Shown: positions 1 to 11,100 of the stretch, in pieces
How the letters are laid out: every line of letters begins with the position of its first letter
Numbering within the stretch: position 1 is the stretch's first letter
Origin: Phialocephala subalpina
Lineage: Eukaryota > Ascomycota > Leotiomycetes > Helotiales > Mollisiaceae
Assembly (NCBI GenBank): GCA_900073065.1
Contig: FJOG01000003.1
Span: forward strand, 2,702,007 to 2,766,006
Direction of reading: 5' to 3'
Length of the DNA stretch: 64,000 bases
Position numbers and translations under genes: made by a program
The notes under the pieces: generated by a model
What the model saw: the letters and a program-made list of their open reading frames with translations, nothing else
Told to the model about the DNA's origin: nothing
Databases searched by the model: none

Positions 1-1
1 T

Positions 2-388
2 TCAATTAGGCTCGCAGGCTTAAAGAAATGGGGAAGTTCTCAACGGGGTATGAAGGGAGTTGGAGAAGGACCTCATGTTGATGGAAGGGCGGCAGGGGAC
101 ACAATCAACAACGCTGGTACACAGTCTGGAAAGACGTACATTGACGTGGGTGAAGCGGATAGGACGGTGAGTATCGACCGCAAAGGAAAAGGCAAGGAAA
201 GATGCAATACTGCACCTATCGTGCAAGTCACCGCTGGCTGTGCTCCGATCAATCTTCAACAAAAGTCTACTCCCGCTATCACCAAAGTGGGGGTTGGGCG
301 AGGGAACTGGGCTTGGAAAGAGCGTGCCATGTATCAGGACATCAATATGGGTTTCTACTTTGGGCTGGATCGCAAAAGCAAGGGGTAA
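2..388 (+). CDS. possible 3' exon of a gene entering from the left edge
   Basis: One frame is open from base 2 to a TAA at 386-388, about 128 codons, with no start needed inside the window, so it could be the last part of a gene that begins to the left. The product is basic and Gly/Lys-rich, and I recognise no domain. The TAA sits inside a sequence that also reads as a splice donor (G|GTAAGA), so the frame might continue into another exon. A chance open frame is equally possible. Confidence 0.2.
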   Translation, partial: SIRLAGLKKWGSSQRGMKGVGEGPHVDGRAAGDTINNAGTQSGKTYIDVGEADRTVSIDRKGKGKERCNTAPIVQVTAGCAPINLQQKSTPAITKVGVGRGNWAWKERAMYQDINMGFYFGLDRKSKG

Positions 389-1896
389 GAGGAGTACTCT
401 GTGTTGGCATCTGCTTTTGATTTCTTCTGCATTTTAGTTTGAATGTCTTCACCCAAACTGGGCGTTGACAGTTCACGGGTACTTCTATTGGCTGTTTCAA
501 CACCCAATGGTGCACATTTTGCCATCTATTCTTGGGGAAATGGTGATATCGGATCTCAATCAACTTGATGAAAGTTTAAATGGGGATCTTCCTATTTGAT
601 ATTATTACATGAAATCTATGCTTGAGGCTACTTTAGTTCGATCTCCTCATCTTGTCATACATGACAAACTCACGCCTTACACTTTTTGGCAGAATACCCC
701 TCATTTCTCAGCCAATGTCCTAATCTTCCAGACTTCCAATCGAAAATACCATCTGAGAAATAAGCTGGTTTCGACGCCGAATCGACTAACGGACCAGAAT
801 CAACGCTATTAGCGCGCCATGTTTCCCAATCCAAGTGGTACGGGCTTTTGCGCTATAGCCTGTATCCGAGAGTCTGACTTGAAATCTGCCTCGCCCGATG
901 CACCTCTGGTTCCACACTACACAGTAGTCGGGCGTTCGTTAATGTAGACATGCAGCAACACCACACATGCGGTAGTAGTCACATGTCGAATCAAACCCAC
1001 TATCTTGCCCTTCTAACCAATGAAAGCACCAAAGAATATGTACCTCTCAAGGTTGCGAAAAAGAAGAAACTTCATACAAGGGCTATTTTATCACGATACT
1101 GTACAACGAAATGCATGAGAGTGGGGTTCAAAGTCTTGAGGCTCAAGCGGGTGGGGGCCCGGTCCGCACATATGCTCTCCAGGTCTGCCTCGTTTGCCTC
1201 GCTGTCAATGCATGCAGAAAACTGAGTCCATAAAGCAGCACGAAAGCGAGGATTTCCGTGTCATGGCCTTGCAGGTATACGACAGCGGGGCAAAGGCACA
1301 AAAGCGGCAGGTCGAACGGTGAGAGGCTCGTGGCTTGCTGCAGTATGTGGGAAGGGTACACACCTGACCATGAATGAGAACTTGTGACCTTGTACCTTCA
1401 GAGCCTTGTACGAATGATTTCGTAATTGCCGCGCGGAGAAAAGAGAACTGTGCATCGTAAAGCAGCGTAAAACTAGAACCCTGGGATTGAGGAGAACAGA
1501 CGAGAGTGCGTGTGCATGTACGTAGGACCGCGGGTAACGCACTTGACTTCTGCGTACCTCGGACCGGATATGGAGGTTTGAAGAGGCTTAAGATAAGCCT
1601 GTTGAAGAATGGCAGACGGAAATAAAGGCTTAGGTTGACAGCGGCTCAAGATAACGGTCGAGGGTTTGTGGGGGAAATCTTCGATTACTCTTATTACATG
1701 CTCAATGCTAAGTTCTTCGCCAGCTTCTCCAAACCCATGCAAAACCACTTATATCCCTCTCTGGCCGCATTCCTTCTCTAGGAATGAGAGATAGCTATGC
1801 GCCGGTATCCGAATCCTGAGATCTCCCGCCTTCATTATGCGGTGGTGTTGACCGTTGTGGAGGGTATCTCGGCCCTGCTCTAGACGGTGTACTCGA
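389..1896. other. stretch without a recognisable gene
   Basis: About 1.5 kb in which only short overlapping open frames occur on both strands. None shows a domain, a plausible intron chain or a convincing start. The right part lies downstream of the RVS167-like gene and probably includes its 3' untranslated region. I see no tRNA and no repeat. Confidence 0.4.
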
Positions 1897-3341
1897 TCAA
1901 TGAAGTTTCACGTAATTTCCTATATCTCAATTAGTTTCATTTCTCCTATCTGTAGCCGCATAGAGCGTGGGAACGTGGGTATTTCTCTCATGAGATAGAC
2001 GTACCAGGGAATTGTCCTTGTTTTCCCCTGACCTTTCCAATCCACCATTCGTTCTCGTTGTTTGTCCTTGTGACAATCTCAATCACGTCGCCGGTTGTGA
2101 AGCTCAAGTCGCCCTCGGCTTGAGCTTCGTAGTCATACAAAGCCGTAACGGTTTCTGCAGCTGGTGCTCCGCTGAATCTTGAAGGTTTTGGTTTCGGGGG
2201 CGGCGGAGCTGCTCCTTTCTTTTTCGCGGCATCCCCCCACGCTGAAGATGTTGAACTGGAACGTGCGACGGTCTTCTCGTCGCTGGGCGTTAGACCGCTC
2301 GAGTATGGTGGTGGGGGTTTCTCGTCATCGTCTGCCGCAGACATGGAATTCCTTGATGGTCCTGCGGTAATCGCTTTCGGTGAGGACTTGCCGGCTTCGA
2401 TGGCATATTTGCTCCCTGCTGGACCGAGTCTTCCAGGAGGCCGCTTAGCACCAGTTGTCTTGAATTTGACAATCGACAACTGTTCGGCTTGTTCCTGGAT
2501 GTTTCCTCGTTTCGCTTCGAAACCTTCTTCCACGTCCAGCTGGAGGTTGAAGTACCCGATGTCACATCCTTGCATCTTCTCGTGGAGTGTGTAGAAGACG
2601 TTCAGTTGCATGTAGTAGAAGGACTGGAACAGTGGTCGAATGAACTCTCGTTCCAACTGGAAGAGCTTCGGTAATTCATCCTTAAGCAAATCGTTGAAGT
2701 AATTAAACTCCTGAGTCGCTTGTTCCACATCGTTTTCGGCCTTGTACATAGCCTTCTCATCCTTCAGACTCTTTTCCTTCTTATCTTGCAACTTCTTTAA
2801 TGTTGCTCGATGTCGGTCATAATCTAGTTGTTTATGTTGTCGCTTCGTGGCAGTCTTTCTTATAACTTTAATTATTTCCAGTAATTCGTCTGCAGGTCGG
2901 ATAACGCGGGTCTCGATCATCTCCAGCTCTGGCTGCAACGTAGCCAGAAGGTCCTTCACGATCCCTTCATATTCCTCGCAAGCCCGGATACCCTCCGGAT
3001 TGCCTTCCCTTACTAATGAATCAGGATCCGATACTCGGCCAGATATGGGTTTGTAGATTTCTGCGATGGCTTGAGAGAATTCGATTTGGTGGGTCATCAT
3101 CCCATTGATCGCGTCGAAGTACTTCTTGCTCTCATCGTGGAGTTTCTTGGTCTCTTTCTCCAATTCCTGGAACCGCCGTTCCGCATCGATATAAACTGCA
3201 TCCTTGGTCTGATCTCCAAGGTTGAACTTCGCCTTGAATGCTTGCGGCGCCTGCCATCTCGTCAGTCGTCGTGCGACAACCCCGCCATGCTCTTCACCAG
3301 CTTACCCGAATGACGCTCTTCTGGAAGCCTTTGAAGGACAT
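1897..3341 (-). CDS. RVS167: BAR-SH3 amphiphysin-like protein (Rvs167/Hob1 family)
   Basis: Three exons on the minus strand: 3341-3306, 3250-2005 and 1919-1897, giving 434 aa. The N terminus (MSFKGFQKSVIR, then APQAFK) is the usual start of Rvs167/Hob1 proteins. A coiled-coil BAR domain covers roughly residues 5-245. A Pro/Ser-rich linker with PPPP runs follows, and then a C-terminal SH3 domain at about 376-434 (ALYDY, NEWW, GNYVKL). The last exon is only 23 nt. Reading through its intron would end the protein at FPGTSIS, while splicing restores the canonical SH3 end FPGNYVKLH. Known role of the family: BAR dimers bend membrane at endocytic sites and the SH3 domain binds Pro-rich actin regulators. 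It is transcribed divergently from NFS1. Confidence 0.93.
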
Positions 3342-3905
3342 CTCCTCCTCCCAGATGTACCAAAATCGCCGTAGAGGGTAGATGAACTATCGCAGAGCCC
3401 GATAATCAGTTGGGCAGGTCGCTGTTGTCGTAGAAGTAAGATTGAGAATGTCGGTGACTTTTGGTTGTGCCTAAAGCGTGATTTTGAGGGCCCTCCGGCG
3501 CTGTCAAGGCAAACCCGAGAAGTACGATGACGAGGAATTTGGTTGTGGCTGAGTTCGTCGCGGCACAGAAATACTTGATATGCTGGAACCTGTTGCTACA
3601 GAATCGTTCCGATAAACTCCTTCGGTGCTCTTGGATGTTGTTCTATGAACAATAAAGAAATCCGTGGGAATCCGCGCAACTGAAAGTGACGATGTTCTTC
3701 TCTTCGGTGGAGTTATGCAAACTGGGGTTCTTTCACAATTCACATGCATGGATGATGCGGGCACAAGTCCTCAACCAATCACAGCACGCTCGCTTCTTTG
3801 AAATCCCGCTACGGCTTTCTCAGCTAAAATGCTGGAGTACAAATATGTTTTGCCTCCTCCATGGACCTCTGATTGTTATCAGATCCTTCTGCAACCTGCA
3901 ATACG
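3342..3905. promoter_or_regulatory. divergent promoter region between RVS167 and NFS1
   Basis: This 564-bp interval separates the start codons of two divergent genes, so it must carry both 5' untranslated regions and core promoters. The call rests on position only. I did not identify specific factor sites. The short open frames here lack support. Confidence 0.45.
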
Positions 3906-5698
3906 ATGTCGACATTAGCAACGAATTCATTACGGCAAGCCTCTCGGCTTTGCTTAAAGCAATCAGCTTCTGCTTCTCATGTCTTGAGAAGCGCTGCCAC
4001 AGCTCGAATGGCAGGGATAGTAGGTCAAAAGGCCGCGAGGAGGGGATATGTATCGGAGACGAAGAAAGATAGTGCGCAGGTCAATATCGATACAGCAATC
4101 CGAGCGGACCAAAAAGCCTTTTTCGCAGAGACTGGTAGGCTTCCAGAAAATCAGATTGTGCCAGGAAGCAATGTCAACGCAGATGCAATGATGAGTCCTA
4201 TGGCCGGTGGGTAGCATATGTCCGAATATCGGAGAATTCGTTCTGACAACTTGCAGGTGTGTTGAAGGAAGCTACTGTGATGGATCAAGGCGAAAGACCT
4301 ATCTACCTCGACATGCAAGCAACTACACCATTGGATCCTCGTGTACTGGATGCCATGCTTCCATACTACACCGGCCTGTACGGCAACTCTTCTTCTAGGA
4401 CACACGCATATGGATGGGAGACCGACAAGGCAGTCGAGACTGCTCGTGAACATGTTGCAGCACTCATCGGTGCTGATCCAAAGGAAATCATCTTCACCAG
4501 CGGTGCCACCGAGAGTAATAACATGAGCATCAAAGGCGTTGCAAGATTCTTTGGAAGGGGGGGCAAGAAGAGGCATATCATCACCACACAGACAGAGCAC
4601 AAATGTGTTTTGGATAGTTGCAGGCATTTGCAAGACGAAGGATTCGATATCACATATCTCCCAGTCCAGTCCAACGGCTTGACCAACATGGACGAGCTCG
4701 AAGCTGCAATTCGACCTGATACTGCTCTTGTGAGTATTATGACTGTGAACAACGAGATTGGTGTCATCCAGCCAATTGAGGAGATTGGCAAGCTTTGCAG
4801 GTCGAAGAAGGTTTTCTTCCACACCGATGGTGCACAAGCTTTTGGCAAGATTCCAATCGACGTGAACAAGATGAACGTCGACTTAATGTCCCTTTCTGGG
4901 CACAAGATTTATGGACCCAAGGGCATTGGAGCATGCTACGTCCGAAGACGTCCTAGAGTCAGAATCGACCCTATCATCAGTGGTGGTGGACAAGAAAGAG
5001 GTCTGAGAAGTGGCACACTTGCCCCAGCTCTTGTTGTTGGATTCGGTGAGGCGTGCCGAATCGCCAAAGAGGAGCTTGCTGTGAGTCCTTCCATTCGTTA
5101 CCCTCCGTATCTACCCAGCGTGATGATCTACTTTTACATATGCATGGCTTTCCTAGTGATCTCCTTGCTTGCAAGTTGAGGCTTCCTTGACGATAGATAG
5201 TACCTTTTCTGACTCTAAAAATTTTCTACTTGTTAATGGACTTAATGTTCGGGCTCACGACTAATTCTTCTATAGTATGATTCAAAGCGAATCAAGTACC
5301 TCTCCGACAGACTCTTGAAGGGGCTTCTCTCGCTTGAGCACACAACTCAGAACGGAGATCCAGAGCACTTCTATCCTGGATGCGTCAACGTATCATTCGC
5401 ATACGTAGAAGGAGAGTCTCTTCTGATGGCATTGAAGGACATCGCATTGTCATCCGGCAGTGCCTGCACATCGGCTTCCCTCGAGCCCAGCTACGTCCTC
5501 CGTGCTCTTGGCAGCAGTGACGAGAGCGCACACAGCAGTATCAGATTTGGAATTGGAAGATTTACGACTGAGAGCGAGATTGACTATGTCTTGAAAGCAG
5601 TCAAGGAACGGGTCACATTCTTGAGAGAACTGAGCCCACTTTGGGAGTTGGTGCAGGAGGGTATCGCGCTGGACAGTATTGAGTGGAGCCAGCACTAA
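3906..5698 (+). CDS. NFS1: mitochondrial cysteine desulfurase
   Basis: Three exons, 3906-4206, 4257-5080 and 5276-5698, giving 515 aa. The start at 3906 opens a Ser/Ala/Arg-rich, acid-poor N terminus typical of a mitochondrial presequence. The catalytic core begins near YLDMQATTP. It contains the PLP motif [10 protein letters not shown] with the Schiff-base lysine at about residue 317, and the active-site loop SGSACTSAS with the persulfide cysteine at about 439. C-terminal RFGIGRF and the ending SIEWSQH are typical of NFS1/IscS. The enzyme removes sulfur from cysteine for Fe-S cluster assembly on the scaffold Isu, together with Isd11 and frataxin, and also supplies sulfur for tRNA thiolation. 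Length fits the fungal family. Identity is secure; only the exact first codon is inferred. Confidence 0.96.
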
Positions 5699-6172
5699 TT
5701 TTGAATTTGACGGCCTGGGGAAATGGGAGTTTGGCACAAGGTTATGTGATGATGCTTGATGCAATGGGTTCTGATGTAACATATTTGACAGGTCCGTGAC
5801 CTGTATGTACACGATCATTCGGGAAGGAGGATGCAATTCTTCTCCAGAACTTGACGAAGTCCAATTCAACATGAAAATTTGACACAATTATCCGCATATA
5901 AATCTGCATTGTTTGTAAAGTTGAGATCCATCCATTGATTCGTAAACGCCTGCAATGCATCCTTCCAAGGCCGCCAGTTTTGTACACTTCCATGACTGCT
6001 CAGTGCCATCATTGCTGCATCTTCCAATGCCAGCCCTTCCGCCAAGCTATCGTACAACTCCATCCCCTTCTTCCACAATACCAATTATAGTCACACATGC
6101 CGTCTTCGATTCGTCCCCTCAGCTCATCTCCAATCCACTCCATCTCCATCTTCATATCCTGTCATCGATCCT
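5699..6172. other. intergenic, convergent 3' ends of NFS1 and TOM6
   Basis: About 470 bp between two convergent genes. A 72-codon minus-strand frame (5866-6084) lies in what should be the TOM6 3' untranslated region. I see no homology in it and do not call it a gene. No other structure stands out. Confidence 0.4.
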
Positions 6173-6423
6173 TTACAACCTGCACAATCATCAGCACCCA
6201 AACCCCCCAACCCAAAAGAACACTCTACTCACGGAGGCAACAAGAATTCACTCCACGAACTCGAGAAGAACGCAACCGCCGCCCCGAAAACAGCAATGCT
6301 TCGAACCACGCTCGCGTTCTCGGGCGAAGTCAAGGTTTGGTAGGTCGAGGCAATGTAGCCCTTTTGCGCTGGTCGACGGGGATCGGCTTTGGCGACTTGG
6401 ATGCGTTGTTGTTTTGGTGCCAT
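6173..6423 (-). CDS. TOM6: TOM complex small subunit Tom6
   Basis: Two exons, 6423-6233 and 6179-6173, giving 65 aa. The protein has a basic cytosolic N terminus, the motif YQTLTSPEN, and a single membrane helix around residues 40-58 (RSIAVFGAAVAFF) followed by SSWSEFLLPP. This is the pattern of fungal Tom6, a tail-anchored subunit that stabilises the Tom40 import pore in the mitochondrial outer membrane. The unspliced frame ends at PP with a TGA that is part of a perfect donor GTGAGT. A 53-nt intron with a CTGATG-like branch site and TGTGCAG acceptor adds one Leu and a TAA. The terminal coding exon is thus 7 nt; splicing and non-splicing differ by one residue. Confidence 0.82.
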
Positions 6424-6677
6424 TTTGACGTTCGAGATGAATTTGAGAGGTAGTGTGGGTTGAATGCGTGGGTTTGGTGAGGTGGAGGATGGTAGAGTCG
6501 ATGGTGATGTTTCCTAGAAACTTTTTCGGGCGAAGAAAGCTCAAGGGGCGAGGCTATCGTCATGTGATTCATGATGATTCAGCCACATCAGATGGAACCG
6601 ACGACATTACTCCCCTTCCTTTCCCTACTTTCCCAAAATGTGAAACCCACCGTTAGAATAAGATCTTAGATATCAAA

Positions 6678-7519
6678 ATGACCGAATCCTCAAACATCGA
6701 GCCAGGAGGCTTCCTAATCCCCTCCTTACCCTCACCAGCACCCAGCAACGTATCAACAAGCTCCACCTCATCCAGCCTCCCTCATCCCCGCACTCATCCT
6801 CTGAAAGCCGGATCAGCAAAAGAAGATGCTGCGAGACGGTATGTTGAGGGACGGTTACTGCATGTCTCAAGACGATATGCGAAGAAATTTCAGCCGGAGA
6901 ATGAGAATGGGGAGACGGATTTGAAGGGCTACGTTAGTATGGATGAGGTCGCGAAGGATTTGGGAGAGGTGGTTGATATTGTGTGGCTTTCTGGTACTCG
7001 TGAGTCTCTCATATTAGTCTTGATAGATGGTTTAGGTGGTTGCTAATAGGATTGGTATTGGTAGCCAGTTTACAGATTCCATATTTGATGAATATTGCGC
7101 TGTCAGTGACTTCTTACCTCTCGGCTTTTCCACCTGCTCCTAGAGCTACGTTTGGGCTGTTGAGGAAGCTGGATCATGCTTTTGCTAGTCTTTTGAAGGG
7201 AGAGGATAGTGTTACTGGTGAGATTTTGCCAGGGTTCTCAGGAGGAAAGAGAGCAGGGTTCACGAAGACGGACATGGTGAGGTGTAAGAGCTTGGTTGAG
7301 CAGACGAGAGTTTTGGTAGTTGATGTTATGGGCAAAGAGCCTATTCTCGAAAGAGATGTGGATGAGAGTGGTGCTGAGACCGATGTTGATATGGAGAGCA
7401 CAGGATGGGATCCAGAGGGAGAGAAGTATGAGATGGACGTCGCTCAGGTGTATGAGCAGACAATTGTTCAGCTTGGGGAGCTACTAGAGGATGCCACCTT
7501 TCAGGCTCTTCCGAGTTGA
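6678..7519 (+). CDS. conserved-looking protein of unknown function, 258 aa
   Basis: Two exons, 6678-6999 and 7065-7519, joined through a 65-nt intron (GTGAGT donor, phase 1), giving 258 aa. The N terminus is Ser/Pro-rich and probably disordered. The segment around residues 47-110 is charged and helical, with YVEGRLLHVSRRYAKKF. After the splice a hydrophobic helical part follows (SLQIPYLMNIALSV, FGLLRKLDHAF). The C terminus is acidic and ends in a helix. There is no signal peptide and no clear membrane span. The layout looks like a real fungal protein, but I cannot name its family. It is divergent from TOM6, with 254 bp between the start codons. Confidence 0.75.
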
Positions 7520-8145
7520 TCAGGTTAGGTATATTCTTTTGCTTTGCGTTGCTGCGTTGCATTTAGTATGGAGTTGAAGGAAAGGGAATTGCAAGGCGCA
7601 CCCTCACCTGCATTCAACAAATGTCTCACGGGCCAGAGAGCCTTGAGATAGGATGCCAAATCATGCTTTCCAGCACTGCCACCGCAATGATAACTGAGAG
7701 CACGTGGTAAATTTTGATATATCGTCAGTTTCGAATTTCGGCTCGGTAGATTACTGGCTGCCCGCAATCGAGCTCCAGACTTTGACACCTCGATCAACTC
7801 TTCGAGATCTCACAAATTTAATATTTCAACTGCGATTGAAAGAAGATAGAGCGCCATTTTACCACGGTATCGTTGGAGCTTCAATCGTCAATTCCGAATT
7901 TTGTCTACCCTTATCAAGCTGTTTCTCAGCTGTGATCAGTGGTTCACGTTAATTTCGTCCGCTCACTCTGAACAGTCCGGCTGCTCTCTTTGGGCGATTA
8001 TTGATCGAGTATCCCCTTTCGTCCCGCACAAACCAAAACAAACCCCAAAACACTGCGCAGCTCAACAAGTCTGAATTACCAGATCAAAACAGCAGGATCT
8101 CGAGGTACCAGCAGTAGGAGATGCTCCACCACCTAATCAAAGATC
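7520..8145. other. intergenic upstream of the 1475-aa gene
   Basis: This 626-bp interval holds the 3' end of the 258-aa gene and the likely promoter and leader of the next gene. The leader just before 8146 is A/C-rich. I see no RNA gene and no repeat. Confidence 0.4.
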
Positions 8146-11100
8146 ATGCCTACCTACAACCTTTTCGATCTCTCTGTGCGGCTCTATGCCTGGGAACCTC
8201 AACAATTTCCACCGAAGATCGACGAAAGGGCATACCCTCATGACGCATCGTTGGGAGAAGCAATTGAAGAGGTCTCAGAGGAATACTTCGATCGCTACCG
8301 CGGTATCGACTTCCTTGGTCAGAGTGGCTCGCCATTCTATCTTGTCAATGCTGGTCGAAATCTCTTCTTCCCTAAGGACCAATTGATCGATGGACGCAGT
8401 GCTATTGAACAACCTGCTACGCCGGCACCGCCTGCCAGGCCTTCCTTCCATGCAATCAAGTCATTGAAGTATTTCGGTCAGACTGATAAAGGTCAAGACG
8501 AGGATAGCACGCGCTCCAGAGCTAACCAGACTCCGTCTGTACACTTCCATTATGTAGCCAAGTCAGCAGGACAGCTAAGTCAAACTGATGGAGCAGGAGA
8601 TGATGATACCGAGTCACCACTTTCGAGTGTTCCAACGAATTTCGATTCCAGCCCCGTTCCAATGATTCTCGGACAAGGAAACGATAAAACAAAGGGTAAG
8701 AGCACCTTCCTCTGAGTCGTCTTGTATCTGTGCTGACAAATATAGGTTCCAAAGTCAACACTCCGGAGTCGAAGGGATGGCGTTTCACACCTGAAAAGCC
8801 CATCACCACCAAGAACGGTTTCATCAAGCCACTCGATACCCCGATTCCGATCAAGATACAAATCCAGTTCTCGCAGAAGTCGTTCCTGAGATCCTTCAAT
8901 ACTGAGCTCCAGCAAGATATATGCATCAACATCTTCTACAATGGGGAATTTGTGTTCTCTAGATCATACCGTGCTGAGACTCAGAAAGCCACTACTGCGG
9001 CAGAAAAATCGCCAAATTTTTCGGGAAGACGAGTCGAGTTCCGAAAGGAGGTACCTTTTGTTGTGGCACCGCTATTCAAATCGTCTCGACGACGTACTCC
9101 CACCGATATTGAAGGACAATGGAATAGGATCAATGAATTACTGCTCGCCGAAGCAGATGAATGGGGAAGAACTGGAAAGTATAACATGTTTCGCTCTCCT
9201 GTTGGAGAGTACTTGGAGGATCTTTCGAATTTAGCGATGCCGGAGGATATGACCAAGATGCGCGAGGGTGGTCGAAATATTGGAATTATCGATGTGGGTG
9301 GTTCTTTCCCTCGGAGTGATCAAGAACAGAATCCTAACAAATGCTGGTGTAGGTCGTCGTTGCCCTAGGAAGAACAAAGGTACTTGGAACTGGTGGAAGC
9401 AGTTCCCCTATCTGCCAACCAGAACGAAAGCTTCCCGAGGGATACTGCGGTCCAAAGAAAGTTCACCATGCCGTACCAGAAGAGACGAGGCGAAGACGAG
9501 GACCTCAGTCTAGCAGAAACTTCAATCTTGAAGACACAGACGATGGCAATGGAGCTTCTGGTGCGCTCAATGGTGGGTCGGCAGATGTATTCCCTTCTGG
9601 AGGCTTCATGTCTACCAGTAAACACACGGCGAATGCCACACCATCTGGACTGTTGTCCTACCAAAACGAGGAATATCACATCGAGACAATCACGAAGTCG
9701 ACTCCTAACGGTCCAGGCAAGCGGATCACGTCTAGTCAGTCGATGGCAATGGGGATGCCACCTCCAAGGATGTCTCTGAGGTCACCGAGCATGGACGAGT
9801 CATTATCACAGACCAATTTGAGAAACCGATCTGATCCTCTAAGATCAATGGCTTCTAGAAGCAAGCCTACTCAACAAGGCCTGCCAGATATGCTTCCCAA
9901 GAAGAGATCCCGAGATGCGAGTCAAATTCCTGACTCGAGCGTAAAGCGCCGCAAACACAGTACCATGTCTGGTGAAGTCTCTGAGGGTTCCCATATGAGA
10001 TCATCCTGGATGGATATGAACCTGTGGTCTACCCCAGCAAGCCATTCAGGTCAACCGATGGTCACCACTCCAGGAGTTCCTCTTGGCCAGCTAATCGTCG
10101 AGGCTAATCGGAGGCCCCTAAGACAGAGAGTCAAGACTACACACTTCAATGATGAGGAGTCTCCAACTCCGTCTGGGTCTTTCAAGCAGCGAAACAGCAA
10201 GGATGCTCAGACACCAACACCTGCTCTGGATGCTGGCAACAGCCTTTCTGGCAGTAGAAGAGGTGGTATTAGTGGTCCATCAACGCCCAATATTTTGGCC
10301 AATCATGGTGCAAACACCTACAAGACTAAGATGTTTGGATTAGATGGTACCGGCTCTGGGTCTAAGCGTGTATCTCGACCATCGAAGCCCAATGGAAAAT
10401 TACCAACAGGATCTTCTGTCAAGAGAGGCCCTCCAGAGACTCCTGAAAGTGCCACTAGTACCCCAACCACAATTGATACTGAGTGGGGAGGTCGAAATAT
10501 GCAACTGAGAAGCAGTCCCCGAAATACATTTACTGCATTACCTCAACTTAAGACAGACAATACGAATCAGAATCAGAAGGAAAGCGGAGTACGACGTCAA
10601 GATCCGGAAGCAATTTTGACACAGTCACTTTCTTCATCTGTGCAAAACACACGAGGAGCTTCTAGGAGCCATGTCTCTGGGGGGGGATTGAAAGGCCTAC
10701 TCGATTCACATCAACCAACGGATGCAGTTGACAATACTTTCGGGTCGTCTTTCGCTGACTCGAGCGCCAACCGACCTGTCAGAAGAGCAAATAAGAAGGA
10801 AAAACAGGTGATGGTCTCAGACGAGCCCGAAAACGAAGGTGAGCCTGAAGTCGAAAGTTCCCCAGGCCATCTTCAAGCAAGCGTTCAAAAGGACCGACAG
10901 CGAACATTATTTATCGTGAAGGGCCTGGTCAAAGACGACTGGAACTTGGTACAGAGCAAGCCCACTATTGACCCCGACTACAAGAGCACTTGGAAGCGGG
11001 TTAATACATGGATGTATCGCGACGGGACATTCAAATGGTTATTTGCTCCAAAAGTCGGTTCCGATGTTGAGGAGCCACTAGTTCCCCAGTATACACTTCC

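Noticed and set aside
5866..6084. 72-codon minus-strand frame downstream of TOM6
   Set aside because: Lies in the expected TOM6 3' untranslated region and resembles nothing known to me; not enough to call a gene.
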